Shown: piece after piece, positions 30,035-41,303 of the stretch | Layout: each line of letters begins with the position of its first letter | How positions within the stretch are numbered: the stretch's first letter is position 1 | Assembly (NCBI GenBank): GCA_003213235.1 | Contig: QCNJ01000001.1 | Span: forward strand, 1-64,000 | DNA: 64,000 bases | Source: Prochlorococcus sp. AG-424-P18 | GTDB taxonomy: Bacteria > Cyanobacteriota > Cyanobacteriia > PCC-6307 > Cyanobiaceae | Direction: 5' to 3' | The notes under the pieces: generated by a model | Database searches by the model: none | The model's input: the letters and a program-made list of their open reading frames with translations, nothing else | What the model was told of the DNA's origin: nothing | Made by a program: the position numbers and the translations under genes

Positions 30035-32068
30035 TTAACTAGCGATGAAATTGCCACAACGTTGTTTATCTAAAAAATTAATATGTTGCCTTTCTAAGTA
30101 ATATAATTCCTGAAATTTGATCGCATCTGAGTTTAAATCCTTAAAAAGATCATCTATCTCTTTATTAGTATTTGAAGAACCTGAAGAAGAATTATCAATT
30201 AAAATAGATATACAATTTTCTAAAGTTTTTAATCTTTGAGATCCCCAAGATTCGATTAGGTGTCTACATCTTTTAAGAGAATTATATTTCTCAAGAAGTG
30301 ATAATGTTCCTAGTAAATTGTCTTTAGGATTACTAAGCAATGTTAAAAACAACTCATTTGGATTAATAAAAATATTAATTTTATTTGATGATTCAGGATT
30401 ATTGAGAGCTAAGTAATCAGGCAGAAGTGAAATTAAATTAATAGAAGAAAAATCTTTTTGAAGATTTTGACTATTTGATTGTTTTAAATCATTTAAGTAG
30501 TTTAAACCTAAATTATTTTGTTCAATATTTGAAATGGCTTCCCATAGACTTTGAATATAACTAGTATTGAAACCATTAATTTCTCTTTTGAGAAATTCAT
30601 CACGAATTAAAAGCCTAAGATCTGGACAATGTAAATAATAAAAAATTATTTCCGATTCATTTTTCTCCCGTCGGGAAATTTCATTTGGTTGTTCAAATTT
30701 TTTTGATCTACCATGCCAACGAAAACCCTTTACTTGATTTCTTAAATCTTGTTCAAACTGTATTGCTAACCTAGCTTGTCCCTTACTTAATTTTTCGGAA
30801 ACTTTTTGTAGATAATGAGTTCTGGTTGATGATTGAGGTAATTTACTCAACAATTTTACCAATGACGATATAACACTCTGGAAAATTTCAGACTTAGTTA
30901 AATCTTTATCTTTAAAGATCTGATCAATCTCCCAATCAATCCAAAAGGATGAATTATCAATTAAATTAAAATAATCTTCAGGAGTATGACTATTTAAATA
31001 TTCGTCAGGATCTTTAAAATCACTTAATTGAAGTATCTTAAGATTAATTTGATCATGAATGGATAGACTCTCGACTTCCTTAATTACTCTTTTTGTAGCT
31101 AAAATACCTGCATTATCAGAATCAAAATTCAAAATTATATTTTTATTATCTGTACATCTACATAGTTGAGAAATTTGATACTTATTTAATGCAGTACCGA
31201 GAGAAGCCACAGAATTAGTAATACCCTTTGAATGAAGAGAAATAACATCAAAGTAGCCTTCAACAATAATAGCTTTATCTCTTTTCCTAATATTGCTAGA
31301 AGCTTTTTCGAATGCAAACAACATTTTGCCCTTTTCAAATATATCTGATTCAGGAGAATTAAGGTATTTAGGTTCCTGACCATCAAGAGATCTTCCTCCA
31401 AAAGCAACTACTCTTCCCTGCATATCATGTATTGGGACAATTAATCTATTTCTAAAACGATCATAAATCTTGTCAGAATTATCTTTAGAAATTGCAAGAC
31501 CTGAAGCTAATATTAAATTGATAGGAAATTTTTCTACCTTGGAAAGATAATTAAATAAGTCATTCCATGAATTTGGGGCAAAACCTAATTCAAAGTTATC
31601 AATAATCTTGTAACTCAAGTTTCTCTTTGATGTTAAATAATTCATAGCTTCAACACCAAGAGAATTATTTAATTGAGATTTAAACCAATTTTTAGTGACT
31701 CTTAATATTTTATAAAGCTCTTCCTTTCTAGATAATTGTTTTTTATAAGCTTCTACTTGGGGTCCCTCAAGATTTTCAACATTAATATTATTTTTTTTAG
31801 CGAGAGAAAGTACAACATCTGAAAAATTTGCCCGTGTGAATTCCATTAAAAATTTAATAGAGTTACCACCAGCACCGCAAGAAAAACAATAATAGAATTG
31901 TTTACTAGGAGATACTGTCATAGATGGCTTAGTATCATCATGAAATGGGCAAATCCCAACAAATTCCTTTCCTTTCTTCTTAAGAACAATATGTTCAGAT
32001 ATAACGTCAACAATATCTGCTTTTTCCTTAACCTCTTGAATAGTTCTTGGGTGTATAGAATGAACCAT
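30035..32068 (-). CDS. dnaG: DNA primase
   Basis: N-terminal zinc finger CPFHDDTKPSMTVSPSKQFYYCFSCGAGGNSIKFLM; Toprim AIIVEGYFDVISLHSKG; LNFDSDNAG. Confidence 0.96.
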   Translation of the reverse strand: MVHSIHPRTIQEVKEKADIVDVISEHIVLKKKGKEFVGICPFHDDTKPSMTVSPSKQFYYCFSCGAGGNSIKFLMEFTRANFSDVVLSLAKKNNINVENLEGPQVEAYKKQLSRKEELYKILRVTKNWFKSQLNNSLGVEAMNYLTSKRNLSYKIIDNFELGFAPNSWNDLFNYLSKVEKFPINLILASGLAISKDNSDKIYDRFRNRLIVPIHDMQGRVVAFGGRSLDGQEPKYLNSPESDIFEKGKMLFAFEKASSNIRKRDKAIIVEGYFDVISLHSKGITNSVASLGTALNKYQISQLCRCTDNKNIILNFDSDNAGILATKRVIKEVESLSIHDQINLKILQLSDFKDPDEYLNSHTPEDYFNLIDNSSFWIDWEIDQIFKDKDLTKSEIFQSVISSLVKLLSKLPQSSTRTHYLQKVSEKLSKGQARLAIQFEQDLRNQVKGFRWHGRSKKFEQPNEISRREKNESEIIFYYLHCPDLRLLIRDEFLKREINGFNTSYIQSLWEAISNIEQNNLGLNYLNDLKQSNSQNLQKDFSSINLISLLPDYLALNNPESSNKINIFINPNELFLTLLSNPKDNLLGTLSLLEKYNSLKRCRHLIESWGSQRLKTLENCISILIDNSSSGSSNTNKEIDDLFKDLNSDAIKFQELYYLERQHINFLDKQRCGNFIAS

Positions 32069-32162
32069 TGAGATTTTTATTGAAAAATAAATAATGATTT
32101 ATTTGTTATAGGTCAAAATCAAATAAGAATCTACTTAATTTCACAATAAAATTATTTTTTAA

Positions 32163-33053
32163 ATGATAAATATCGAAGAATTAGAAAAAAGACTTAATTC
32201 ATTAAAAAAGTATAATTTGGTATTTGCTTCATTCTTCTTCAGTTTGATGACTTTGTGCGTAAAAAATATTGATAAAAGGATACCAATTTATGAATTAGTT
32301 TTATTCAGATCATTGTTAAGTTTAATAATTACATTATTAATAATTAATGTAAAAAATATAAATCCTTGGGGCAAAAATAAACCATTACTTATATTAAGAG
32401 GTTTTTTAGGAACTTTAGCTTTAGTTTGTATTTTTTATGCGATAAGAAATATGCCTCTTAGTATATCTACAGTCATTCAGTATACATATCCTATTTTTAT
32501 ATCTATATTTGCTGGCATATTTATAAACGAAAAAATAACTCGTAATATAATTTTTGCTTTAATTATCGCCTGGATTGGAATATTAGTAATATTGAATCCA
32601 AGCCAACTATCAAATATAAACGTTGAAATTGAAATTATTTCGATTTTGATAGCATTTCTTGGAGCAATCAGCACCGCATTAGCTTACGTTACAGTTAAGA
32701 AACTTTCATTTAGTGAAGATATTTATGTAATTATTGAATATTTTCCACTTGTTTCATTCATAACACTTTTACCAATTGTATCAATCAATTGGGTTACCCC
32801 AAACTGGAGTGAATTAGTTTGGATATTAGGAATTGGCTTATTTACTCAATTAGGTCAGACTTTCTTAACTATAGGATTAAAAAATTTACCTGCTTCTGAA
32901 GCATCAATAATTAATTATTTACAGGTATTATTTGGTTCAATTTGGGGGATTTTGTTTTTTAGTGAAATAATAAACATAAATTTCTTATTAGGAGCCTCAC
33001 TAGTTTTATTGGGAACTATTATATCTACTACCAAAATAATCAAAAGGACATAG
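32163..33053 (+). CDS. EamA/DMT superfamily permease
   Basis: 10-TM-like hydrophobic pattern with two EamA repeats (STVIQYTYPIFISIFAGIFINEKI; ASIINYLQVLFGSIWGILFFSE). Confidence 0.87.
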   Translation: MINIEELEKRLNSLKKYNLVFASFFFSLMTLCVKNIDKRIPIYELVLFRSLLSLIITLLIINVKNINPWGKNKPLLILRGFLGTLALVCIFYAIRNMPLSISTVIQYTYPIFISIFAGIFINEKITRNIIFALIIAWIGILVILNPSQLSNINVEIEIISILIAFLGAISTALAYVTVKKLSFSEDIYVIIEYFPLVSFITLLPIVSINWVTPNWSELVWILGIGLFTQLGQTFLTIGLKNLPASEASIINYLQVLFGSIWGILFFSEIININFLLGASLVLLGTIISTTKIIKRT

Positions 33054-33077
33054 AATATTATTAGATTAAAAATAATT

Positions 33078-33434
33078 ATGAGATTACACTATTTAGCTTT
33101 ATTATTTTGTTTTTCTCCTATTAATCAAGTTAATGCAACAACCCCAAAATCAGTAACTTGTACAAGAACTGAATATAGAGAAGAGTACATTCCTGGAACG
33201 AAATCAAACCCAGGATACGTAAAAAGTTATGAGGTAGACATTGTAATACCTTGTGGAGGTCAAAACAAAGCGGAAAAAAAAGATAATAATGACTGTAGTG
33301 AAGGTTCTGTTATAGGCGGTATTCTCGGTGCTGGAATAGCATTATCTTCATCTAGAGGGAAAGACAGGTTTTGGGCGGTTCCAGCGGGCGGGACTGCAGG
33401 TGCGCTAATTGGATGTCAGGTGGATGGTGGTTAA
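33078..33434 (+). CDS. Secreted/periplasmic hypothetical protein with glycine-zipper-like C-terminus
   Basis: Signal peptide MRLHYLALLFCFSPINQVNA; GSVIGGILGAGIALSSSRGKDRFWAVPAGGTAGALIGCQ. Confidence 0.65.
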   Translation: MRLHYLALLFCFSPINQVNATTPKSVTCTRTEYREEYIPGTKSNPGYVKSYEVDIVIPCGGQNKAEKKDNNDCSEGSVIGGILGAGIALSSSRGKDRFWAVPAGGTAGALIGCQVDGG

Positions 33435-34112
33435 TTGATAAGTTGGATAAATGGAGATTTGGTTGATTTATGGCAAACTAATCAAAAATTTTTTGTTTTA
33501 ATAAATTGTCAAGGATTAGGATACGAAATACAAATACTAGAATCCTTTTTTCTCAAATTAAAAACAAAACAGATATCTACTAAAAATATCACGCTTTGGA
33601 TAAAGCATATAAAAAAAGAAGATTCAGATTTATTGTTTGGCTTTATATCGAAGGATGAAAGGAATTTCTTTATTGAAATTTTAAGTATTCGAGGTGTTGG
33701 ATCTCAAATTGGTATTGGGATATTAAACAAATTTACTATTAGTGAAGTTATAAATGCAATAAAAACACAAGACAAAAAATTAATTTGTTCTGTACCTGGT
33801 ATAGGACAAAAAATGAGTGATCGGTTAATTTTAGAATTAAAAAGTAAATTTAAAAGCGAAATATTATTTGAAGAAGAAAAAAGAAAATATGAATTTGAGA
33901 TTAAGGATCCTGAAATAAATAAAATGATAGAGGATCTTCAGTTAACCCTTCAATCATTAAGTTACAAAAACAAAGAAATAAATACCATTTTGCCAATTAT
34001 TATTAAAGAAATAGATCTCCTTGGTAAAAAAGAAAATAATTTATCATTTGAAAAACTATTGAAATTAGCTATGCATTATCTGGATGAGGATAGTAGTAAT
34101 ATAGATAGATGA
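33435..34112 (+). CDS. ruvA: Holliday junction DNA helicase subunit RuvA (TTG start)
   Basis: ISWINGDLVDLW...GLGYEIQI; RGVGSQIGIGIL; VPGIGQKMSDRLILELKSK. Confidence 0.88.
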   Translation: MISWINGDLVDLWQTNQKFFVLINCQGLGYEIQILESFFLKLKTKQISTKNITLWIKHIKKEDSDLLFGFISKDERNFFIEILSIRGVGSQIGIGILNKFTISEVINAIKTQDKKLICSVPGIGQKMSDRLILELKSKFKSEILFEEEKRKYEFEIKDPEINKMIEDLQLTLQSLSYKNKEINTILPIIIKEIDLLGKKENNLSFEKLLKLAMHYLDEDSSNIDR

Positions 34113-34144
34113 CGTAGTATCATAGATAGAAAGAAGTAAATTTT

Positions 34145-34414
34145 ATGTCATTAGATACAGCAGAAAAACAGAAGCTGATTGAAAATCATCAAGTGCATCC
34201 AACTGATACAGGTTCAGTTGAAATACAAGTAGCAATGCTTTCTAAAAGAATATCGAAATTAAGTGATCATCTTCAAGAAAACATTCATGATTTCGCTTCT
34301 AGGCAAGGATTATTAAAAATGATTGGTAAAAGAAAAAGATTACTGTCTTACCTAAAAGACAAAAACGTTCAAAAATATCATGAACTAGTTAAGAAAATTG
34401 GAATCAGAGGATGA
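34145..34414 (+). CDS. rpsO: 30S ribosomal protein S15
   Basis: [26 protein letters not shown]...[19 protein letters not shown]. Confidence 0.97.
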   Translation: MSLDTAEKQKLIENHQVHPTDTGSVEIQVAMLSKRISKLSDHLQENIHDFASRQGLLKMIGKRKRLLSYLKDKNVQKYHELVKKIGIRG

Positions 34415-34423
34415 TCTCAATTA

Positions 34424-34873
34424 ATGAAAAAAAAACAATCAAAAAAAAAGACACAAATTAAAAAGAAAAAAAACTATTCTGAAACAACTGCTTTCGCTAA
34501 TCTAGAAAAAACATCTATTCCTGCAACCAAGCCAAAGCGATCATCAAGTGGTATCCCAAAATATGTTGCTGACAGAATGGCGAGAAGAATATTTTTTACA
34601 GCTGGAATACCGACAATATTAGGAATGTCTGTTTTTGTTGTTAGCTACTTTATAGTTACAAGAAATATTGCTGAAATACCTCCTTCCTCAACCATTGCAA
34701 TTTCAGCATTGTTTTTCTTGTTAGGTCTAGCAGGTTTGAGTTTTGGAATATTATCAGCTAGTTGGGATAAAGAGCCAGGATCTTTTTTTGGTATTGAAAA
34801 TATACCAATGAACATACAACGTGCAAAAGCTGCCTTTAAACCTGCAACTCAAAATTTTGAGGATAAAAGTTAA
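34424..34873 (+). CDS. PAM68-like (DUF3464) protein
   Basis: IPKYVADRMARRIFFTAGIPTILGMSVFVVSYF...GILSASWDKEPGSFFGIENI. Confidence 0.88.
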   Translation: MKKKQSKKKTQIKKKKNYSETTAFANLEKTSIPATKPKRSSSGIPKYVADRMARRIFFTAGIPTILGMSVFVVSYFIVTRNIAEIPPSSTIAISALFFLLGLAGLSFGILSASWDKEPGSFFGIENIPMNIQRAKAAFKPATQNFEDKS

Positions 34874-34874
34874 T

Positions 34875-37800
34875 CTAGAAAACTAAAGATTTCAAATTAA
34901 CTTGGAATGATTTATCTTCTAATAATTTGCGAGCTCCTTGAATATCTCCAATACAGAATTGATCTCCAAATTTAACGTAGGTAACACTATTTTTATTTCT
35001 TACTGCAGCTAAAACTGGAATCTTGATTCCACATGTGTCTTTAGCTGGTTTAAACTTAATTAAACAGTCTCTTAATGTATTTTGTACTCTTACATCTGAT
35101 GCTTGAGAACTATCAAGATTAATAATAAGCAATTTAAGGTTATCTATTTCTCTACAATCATCCACTATTAATTGAGTCTTATCACTTTTTTTATCTATTG
35201 TTCCCCAAACCAATAACCTAGTATCAGTCAAAAGAAATTCTGATAATCTTAAATAGGTTTTTGGAAAAACTATTGCTTCGCAACTTCCAGAAAGATCTTC
35301 TAGTTGAACTATAGCCATCCTATCTCCTTTTCTCGTTGTAATTTGTTTCAAATCAGGAATCATTCCAACTAAAGAGACTTTGGTTCTATCTTTTATTTCT
35401 TCTAACTGAGAAATGCTTATAGGTGATACAAGTTTTGCTGGCTTAGTTAAATGCTTCAGAGGATGATCAGATAAATAAAAGCCTAATAGCTGCTTTTCTA
35501 ACTTTAACTTCTCAATAAGTGAATAATCGTCAACCTTAGCTAATTGTGAATCTGAAAAAGCAACATTAGAAAATTCATCTTTAGAATCAAATAGATTTCC
35601 TTGGCCTGATAATCTATCACGATTTCTTGAAGAGGCCCACTCAATAACATGCTCAAGATCTGACAATAACTGAGCTCTATTATTATCATTTGAAAACTCG
35701 TCTAGTGCTCCACAATGAATTAGAGATTCAAGACTTCTTTTGTTAAGAATATTTGAAGGCAAACGGTCGCAAAAATCAGATAATGACTTAAAGGTTCCAA
35801 AACTATTTCGGTTTTCAATTATATTTCTTATTGCAGAATCCCCTAAATTCTTAATGGCAGATAAACCGAATAAAATCTGATTGTTCTTAATAGTAAAATC
35901 CACCCCAGAAAAATTAATGCTCGGTGAAATAACTTCAATTCCCATGGAATAACAATTAGAAATATATCTTTGCATCTTATCGCTAGAGCCAGAATTTACG
36001 CTTAAAAGGGCTGCCATATATGCAACAGGAAAATGGGCTTTTAAAAATGCCGTTTGATAAGTTACAGCACCATAAGCAGTTGAATGACTTTTGTTAAAAC
36101 AATATTCTGCGAATAAAACCATCTGATCAAAAAGATCATTTGCTAATTTTTCATTTACACCTTTCTTCATAGAACCATCTACAAAAATATTTCTATGCTT
36201 TACCATTTCAGAAACTTTCTTTTTCCCCATCGCTCTTCTAAGTAAATCAGCATCACCTAGAGAATAACCGGCTAGGTCTTGAGCTATTTTCATAATTTGT
36301 TCTTGGTAAACCATAATTCCATAGGTTTCAGTAAGAATTGACTTAATAAAAGGGTGAGGGAAATCAATCTTTTCGTTACCATTTTTTCGATTTATAAATT
36401 TAGGTATAAGTCCAGCATCAAGAGGACCAGGTCTATAAAGAGCCAGTATGGAAGAAATATCTTCTAGAGAGTTGGGTTTGAAATCCTTAACGACCTGTTT
36501 CATACCGGAAGATTCAAGTTGAAAAATACCTTCAAGATCTCCTCTCCCAATAAGCTCAAAAGTTTTACCATCATTTTGTGGTAATTCATCAATGTTTATT
36601 TTCGTGCCAGTAGATTGATTAATAAGAGAAACTGTCTTTTCAATCATCGTAAGATTCTTAAGACCCAAGAAATCCATTTTCAATAATCCAAGTGATTCGA
36701 TATCGTCCATAGAATATTGAGTTATTATTTGTCCTTCATTATTTCTTTGAAGAGGTACAAGTTCGTCAAGAGGATCTGATGCAATAACAACTCCAGCAGC
36801 ATGAACTCCATATGTTTTATTAGTTCCTTCAATTCTCAAAGCCAAATCGACCCATTTTTTCACCCTATTATCATTAATATATTTTTCTCTAAACTCTTGG
36901 CTAGGAGAATTCTTATCAATCATTTCATTTAATTTATAAGGTTTCCCTCTTACTACGGGTATTAACTTAGCCAATTTATCAGCCTCTCCATATGGTATGT
37001 CGAGAACCCTTGCAACATCTTTTAAAACAGCCTTAGAGGTCATCTTATTGAAAGTAATTATTTGTGCAACTTTATCTTCTCCATAGCGATTAGTTACATA
37101 ATCAATAACTTCATTTCTCCTATCAATACAAAAGTCGGTGTCAATATCTGGCATTGACTTTCTTGCTGGATTTAAAAATCGTTCAAACAATAATCCGTGC
37201 TCAACAGGATCTATATTTGTAATTTGAAGAGCATAAGCTACTAGTGAGCCTGCAGCAGAACCTCTACCTGGTCCTACAGGGATAGAGTTATCTCTAGCAA
37301 ATTTGATGTAATCCCAAACAACCAAAAAATAATCTGGGAAGCCCATATCTTTAATAATTTTTAATTCGGAGGATAGTCTTTTTTTATAGTTCTCATCAAC
37401 TTCTGTAAGATCATTTTTTTTAAGTCTTTTTAAAAGGCCTTTATTAGATAATTGTGTGAGGAAAGAAAATGAATCTGTATCATCATTAAGAGGGAATTTT
37501 GGCATTCTATAATTACCGAATAAATCAAATACTTCAACTTTTTGAGAAATTTCTACAGTATTATTAACTGCTTCAATAATTGATTCATCATCAATATGAT
37601 CTTTAAAAAGCTCAAGCATTTCATTTTCACTTTTTATATATTCTGTTCCGGTATATCTCAATCTTTTTTCATCACTAATTAGTTTTCCTGTTAATACACA
37701 AAGCAAAGCGTCATGTGCTTCAACATCCATACTTGATAAGTAGTGAGCGTCGTTGGTGGCGATGACTTTTATTTGGTGCTTCTTCCCAATTTTTATTAAT

Positions 37801-38378
37801 TCAACGTTAACAATTCTATCCTCGATAGAACCATGATCTTGTATTTCAAGATAAAAGTCATCTGCAAATAAATTTTTATACCATAGAGCTATTTCCTCTG
37901 CTACGTCTAATCTGCCTTTTAAAATAGCCTGAGGTATCTCTCCACCAAGACAAGCTGTAGAAATTATAAGGCCATCACTATATTTGCTTAAAAGTGATTT
38001 ATCAATACATGGCCTAGAAAAAATGCCTCGACCTCTCATCCCATTTAGGTGACTAATTGTTGTCAACTTAACTAGATTCTTATAACCAGTATAATTTTTT
38101 GCTAAAACCACCAAATGATATCTTTTTTCTTTCTTTGGTTGAGGATCATCAATAGAACCATTAATCACATACATTTCATTACCAATAATTGGCTTTATAC
38201 CTTTCTCTTTACACTTCTTGACCAAATCAAGAACTCCGTACATAACTCCATGATCAGTAAGAGCTATCGAATTCATTCCAAGATCAGAAGCTCTATCTAC
38301 AATTTTTGAAATTTGACTGGCGCCATCAAGCAGACTGTAATCACTATGATTATGAAGCGGAACGAAACCCATATTCAA
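34875..38378 (-). CDS. dnaE: DNA polymerase III alpha subunit
   Basis: PHP domain FVPLHNHSDYSLLDGAS; VGPGRGSAAGSLVAY; SMPDIDTDFCIDRR; 1167 aa uninterrupted. Confidence 0.97.
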   Translation of the reverse strand: MNMGFVPLHNHSDYSLLDGASQISKIVDRASDLGMNSIALTDHGVMYGVLDLVKKCKEKGIKPIIGNEMYVINGSIDDPQPKKEKRYHLVVLAKNYTGYKNLVKLTTISHLNGMRGRGIFSRPCIDKSLLSKYSDGLIISTACLGGEIPQAILKGRLDVAEEIALWYKNLFADDFYLEIQDHGSIEDRIVNVELIKIGKKHQIKVIATNDAHYLSSMDVEAHDALLCVLTGKLISDEKRLRYTGTEYIKSENEMLELFKDHIDDESIIEAVNNTVEISQKVEVFDLFGNYRMPKFPLNDDTDSFSFLTQLSNKGLLKRLKKNDLTEVDENYKKRLSSELKIIKDMGFPDYFLVVWDYIKFARDNSIPVGPGRGSAAGSLVAYALQITNIDPVEHGLLFERFLNPARKSMPDIDTDFCIDRRNEVIDYVTNRYGEDKVAQIITFNKMTSKAVLKDVARVLDIPYGEADKLAKLIPVVRGKPYKLNEMIDKNSPSQEFREKYINDNRVKKWVDLALRIEGTNKTYGVHAAGVVIASDPLDELVPLQRNNEGQIITQYSMDDIESLGLLKMDFLGLKNLTMIEKTVSLINQSTGTKINIDELPQNDGKTFELIGRGDLEGIFQLESSGMKQVVKDFKPNSLEDISSILALYRPGPLDAGLIPKFINRKNGNEKIDFPHPFIKSILTETYGIMVYQEQIMKIAQDLAGYSLGDADLLRRAMGKKKVSEMVKHRNIFVDGSMKKGVNEKLANDLFDQMVLFAEYCFNKSHSTAYGAVTYQTAFLKAHFPVAYMAALLSVNSGSSDKMQRYISNCYSMGIEVISPSINFSGVDFTIKNNQILFGLSAIKNLGDSAIRNIIENRNSFGTFKSLSDFCDRLPSNILNKRSLESLIHCGALDEFSNDNNRAQLLSDLEHVIEWASSRNRDRLSGQGNLFDSKDEFSNVAFSDSQLAKVDDYSLIEKLKLEKQLLGFYLSDHPLKHLTKPAKLVSPISISQLEEIKDRTKVSLVGMIPDLKQITTRKGDRMAIVQLEDLSGSCEAIVFPKTYLRLSEFLLTDTRLLVWGTIDKKSDKTQLIVDDCREIDNLKLLIINLDSSQASDVRVQNTLRDCLIKFKPAKDTCGIKIPVLAAVRNKNSVTYVKFGDQFCIGDIQGARKLLEDKSFQVNLKSLVF

Positions 38379-38456
38379 ATAATTTATATATATAAGATAG
38401 AGAAAATTTCTGAAAGATCTATACTTTGTGATTACAAATTAATTATTAATACAAAT

Positions 38457-39905
38457 TTAGAATAAAGGTCTATTCTTAATTACTTGAGCATCAATTTCAA
38501 AAATATTTGCTGCATTTAGTATTCTATCTTCTTCTAATACATTTCCTATTAACTGCATTCCTATTGGTAATCCTTTTGTATCAAAACCACAAGGGATACT
38601 GATTGCTGGAAGGCCAGCTAAATTAACAGGAACAGTTAATAAATCAGACAAATACATTGAAAGCGGATCATTGACGAAATCACCCTTCAAAAAAGCTGTG
38701 GTAGGACAAGTTGGGGTTAATAAAATATCTACTTTGTTAAAAGCATTATCAAAATCTTTTCTTATTAGTGTCCTAACTTTTTGTGCCTTCTTATAGTAGG
38801 CATCACTGTATCCAGCAGACAAGGCATATGTTCCTATCAATATTCTTCTTTGCACTTCATCTCCAAATCCTTCAGCTCTACTTTTTGATGTCATATCAAT
38901 AAGATTTGAAACTTCATTAGATCTGTAGCCATATTTAACTCCATCATATCTAGCTAAATTTGCAGATGCTTCAGATGGCGCAATTACATAATATGTTGCA
39001 ATCCCATCATTAAATCTGGGACATTCAACCTCGATAATTTCAGCTCCTAATGTTTTGAATCTCTCAACTCCAGAAAGAACAGATTTCTTAACTTCTGAAT
39101 TAAGGCCAGGGTGTTCAAAACATTCTTTAATGATCCCAATTTTCATTCCCTTTATAGATTTATTTAAATCAGTCAAATAATTTGGAATAGGTTTATCGAG
39201 TGATGTTGAGTCAAAGGGGTCTTTCCCAGAAATTGAATAAAGAATTTCAGCAGCATCTGAAACATTATTTGCAATGGGGCCAATTTGATCAAGAGAGCTA
39301 GCAAATGCTACCAGTCCCCATCTGCTAACTCTGCCATAAGTCGGTTTAAGACCTACAACACCACAAAATGACGCTGGTTGTCTTATAGATCCTCCCGTGT
39401 CAGAACCTATAGCCGCCGCACAAAATCCAGCTGCAACTGAAGCAGCGCTGCCGCCTGAACTCCCCCCTGGCACTCTATTAATATCCCAAGGATTTGAAGT
39501 GACCCCAAATACAGAAGTTTCCGTTGAACTGCCCATTGCGAATTCATCTAAATTTGTTTTACCTAAACAAATACCTCCAGAAGACCATAGTCTTCTTGAA
39601 GCTGTGGATTCATAAGGTGCAACAAAGTTTTTGAGCATTTTACTTGCACAAGTTGTTACAACCCCTTTAGTGCAAATGTTATCCTTTATTGCTATTGGCA
39701 TCCCCGCGAGAGGAGGTAGTTTTTCTTTATTTTGAATTAATTTATCAATGTTTTCTGCTTGGGAAATGGCTTTATCTCTTGTAGTACAAATATATGAGTT
39801 AATTTCAGAATCTTTAAGATCAATTTTGGCAAAGATATCATTAACTAATTCTTTAACAGAAGCATTATTGTTGATAATTTCTTTTCTTAAAGAATTAAAA
39901 TTCAT
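38457..39905 (-). CDS. gatA: Asp-tRNA(Asn)/Glu-tRNA(Gln) amidotransferase subunit A
   Basis: [54 protein letters not shown]. Confidence 0.97.
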   Translation of the reverse strand: MNFNSLRKEIINNNASVKELVNDIFAKIDLKDSEINSYICTTRDKAISQAENIDKLIQNKEKLPPLAGMPIAIKDNICTKGVVTTCASKMLKNFVAPYESTASRRLWSSGGICLGKTNLDEFAMGSSTETSVFGVTSNPWDINRVPGGSSGGSAASVAAGFCAAAIGSDTGGSIRQPASFCGVVGLKPTYGRVSRWGLVAFASSLDQIGPIANNVSDAAEILYSISGKDPFDSTSLDKPIPNYLTDLNKSIKGMKIGIIKECFEHPGLNSEVKKSVLSGVERFKTLGAEIIEVECPRFNDGIATYYVIAPSEASANLARYDGVKYGYRSNEVSNLIDMTSKSRAEGFGDEVQRRILIGTYALSAGYSDAYYKKAQKVRTLIRKDFDNAFNKVDILLTPTCPTTAFLKGDFVNDPLSMYLSDLLTVPVNLAGLPAISIPCGFDTKGLPIGMQLIGNVLEEDRILNAANIFEIDAQVIKNRPLF

Positions 39906-39934
39906 TTCTTAATTAATTTCTTACAATAAAGGAA

Positions 39935-40150
39935 TCAAACAGTTAATGGTTCATCTTTTTTGCAACGTACTAAACTGTGTTTAATATTTTTAGACCCTTC
40001 ATCAGAAAGATCTTTAATAAAAGGGGACATATTTTCCTTTAAACTACGTTTAGTAATAAATGGTCCGAACCAGTAAGTACAACTAGGTTGATCTGTCTCA
40101 ATTTTAGCCCACCAGGCTAAACCGAGTTTGTTTCCAAAGTTTCTAATCAA
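39935..40150 (-). CDS. DUF1816 domain-containing protein (TTG start)
   Basis: LGLAWWAKIETDQPSCTYWFGPFITKRSLKENMSPFIKDLSDEG. Confidence 0.83.
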   Translation of the reverse strand: MIRNFGNKLGLAWWAKIETDQPSCTYWFGPFITKRSLKENMSPFIKDLSDEGSKNIKHSLVRCKKDEPLTV

Positions 40151-40294
40151 TTTTTTTGGCCTGTTAAACCATAATTCTTGTTAAATTCTATACAATTTTG
40201 TAGTTAAAATTCAATAAATTTTTATTAATCACATTAATGTATTGAAACAACAACATTTTATTGGTCTTAAAAATAGCGATTGATAACAATAAAA

Positions 40295-41299
40295 TTATTT
40301 ACCTGTCAAATGAAATAGCGAAATGGCGGCCGCAACAGAGGCATTTAAACTTGAAGTCTTGCCTTTCAGAGGAATACTTAATATAAAATCGCATTTTTTT
40401 TGAGTAAGCAAAGAAATACCTTTATCTTCAGAGCCGACTACAACTACCAAAGGTGCTTTTTCTTGAAAATTTGAGATAGATATTTGGGCATCTCCAGATA
40501 AGCCAACAACAAGAAAACCATTTTTCTTGAGTTCCTCAAGTGCTCTATTTAAATTAACCACTCTGCTTACTTGAAGGTGTTCTAAGGCTCCTGCAGCTAC
40601 CTTGGCGACTGTTCCAGTCAATCCTGCAGACCTTCTTTGAGGAATGATTACACCCTTGCAATCAAATGCTTCTGCTGATCTTATAATTGCACCAACATTA
40701 TGAGGATCTGTTATCCCATCTAATGCGACGATTATAGGATTTGGACAATTGTGTTTAGAAAAATCGATTAATTGTTCTAGAGATATTGTTTTAGAGCATG
40801 CCAACTGCAAAGCGACACCTTGATGTGATGCACCATATGTCAATTGAGAAAGCCTGTTCCAAGAAACTTCTTCAATAAGAACTCCATTGGATTTAAGATC
40901 CTTAAGCAAAATATAATATTTTTCTGAAGAAAATATTTCCGAAGTACACCAAATCCTATTAATCGCTCTATCACTACTAAGAGCCTCATAAACTGAATGC
41001 TTACCCCATATCCAATCATCAAAATTTCTCTTATGAGTAAACTCTTGATTCATATCAGTATTTTTATTAGTAAATTCTGTATTAGATTTAAATCTTGAAT
41101 TTCTTCTTTTTAAAGACGAAAAAGTATTATTTTCATCATTATTTTTTAAATTTTCAGCTGTCTTATTTTTAGCGGAATTGTTCAAAAATCTATGATTTTT
41201 ATTTAAACTTTTTGTATTTTTTGAGTTATAACCAAAATCTGAATTTTTTTTATACTCTTTATTATTTTTTCCGCGAAATTTATTTGAGGAATTTTTCAT
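40295..41299 (-). CDS. rlmB: 23S rRNA 2'-O-methyltransferase RlmB / TrmH family
   Basis: WIWGKHSVYEALSS; ALDGITDPHNVGAIIRSAEAF; VVGSEDKGIS; IPLKGKTSSLNASVAAAISLF; long basic N-terminal extension. Confidence 0.92.
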   Translation of the reverse strand: MKNSSNKFRGKNNKEYKKNSDFGYNSKNTKSLNKNHRFLNNSAKNKTAENLKNNDENNTFSSLKRRNSRFKSNTEFTNKNTDMNQEFTHKRNFDDWIWGKHSVYEALSSDRAINRIWCTSEIFSSEKYYILLKDLKSNGVLIEEVSWNRLSQLTYGASHQGVALQLACSKTISLEQLIDFSKHNCPNPIIVALDGITDPHNVGAIIRSAEAFDCKGVIIPQRRSAGLTGTVAKVAAGALEHLQVSRVVNLNRALEELKKNGFLVVGLSGDAQISISNFQEKAPLVVVVGSEDKGISLLTQKKCDFILSIPLKGKTSSLNASVAAAISLFHLTGK

Positions 41300-41303
41300 A
41301 GAC

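Noticed and set aside
34875-38378. Possible DnaE split intein, common in other cyanobacteria
   Set aside because: The 1167-aa reading frame is continuous with normal DnaE motifs and no intein-like insertion
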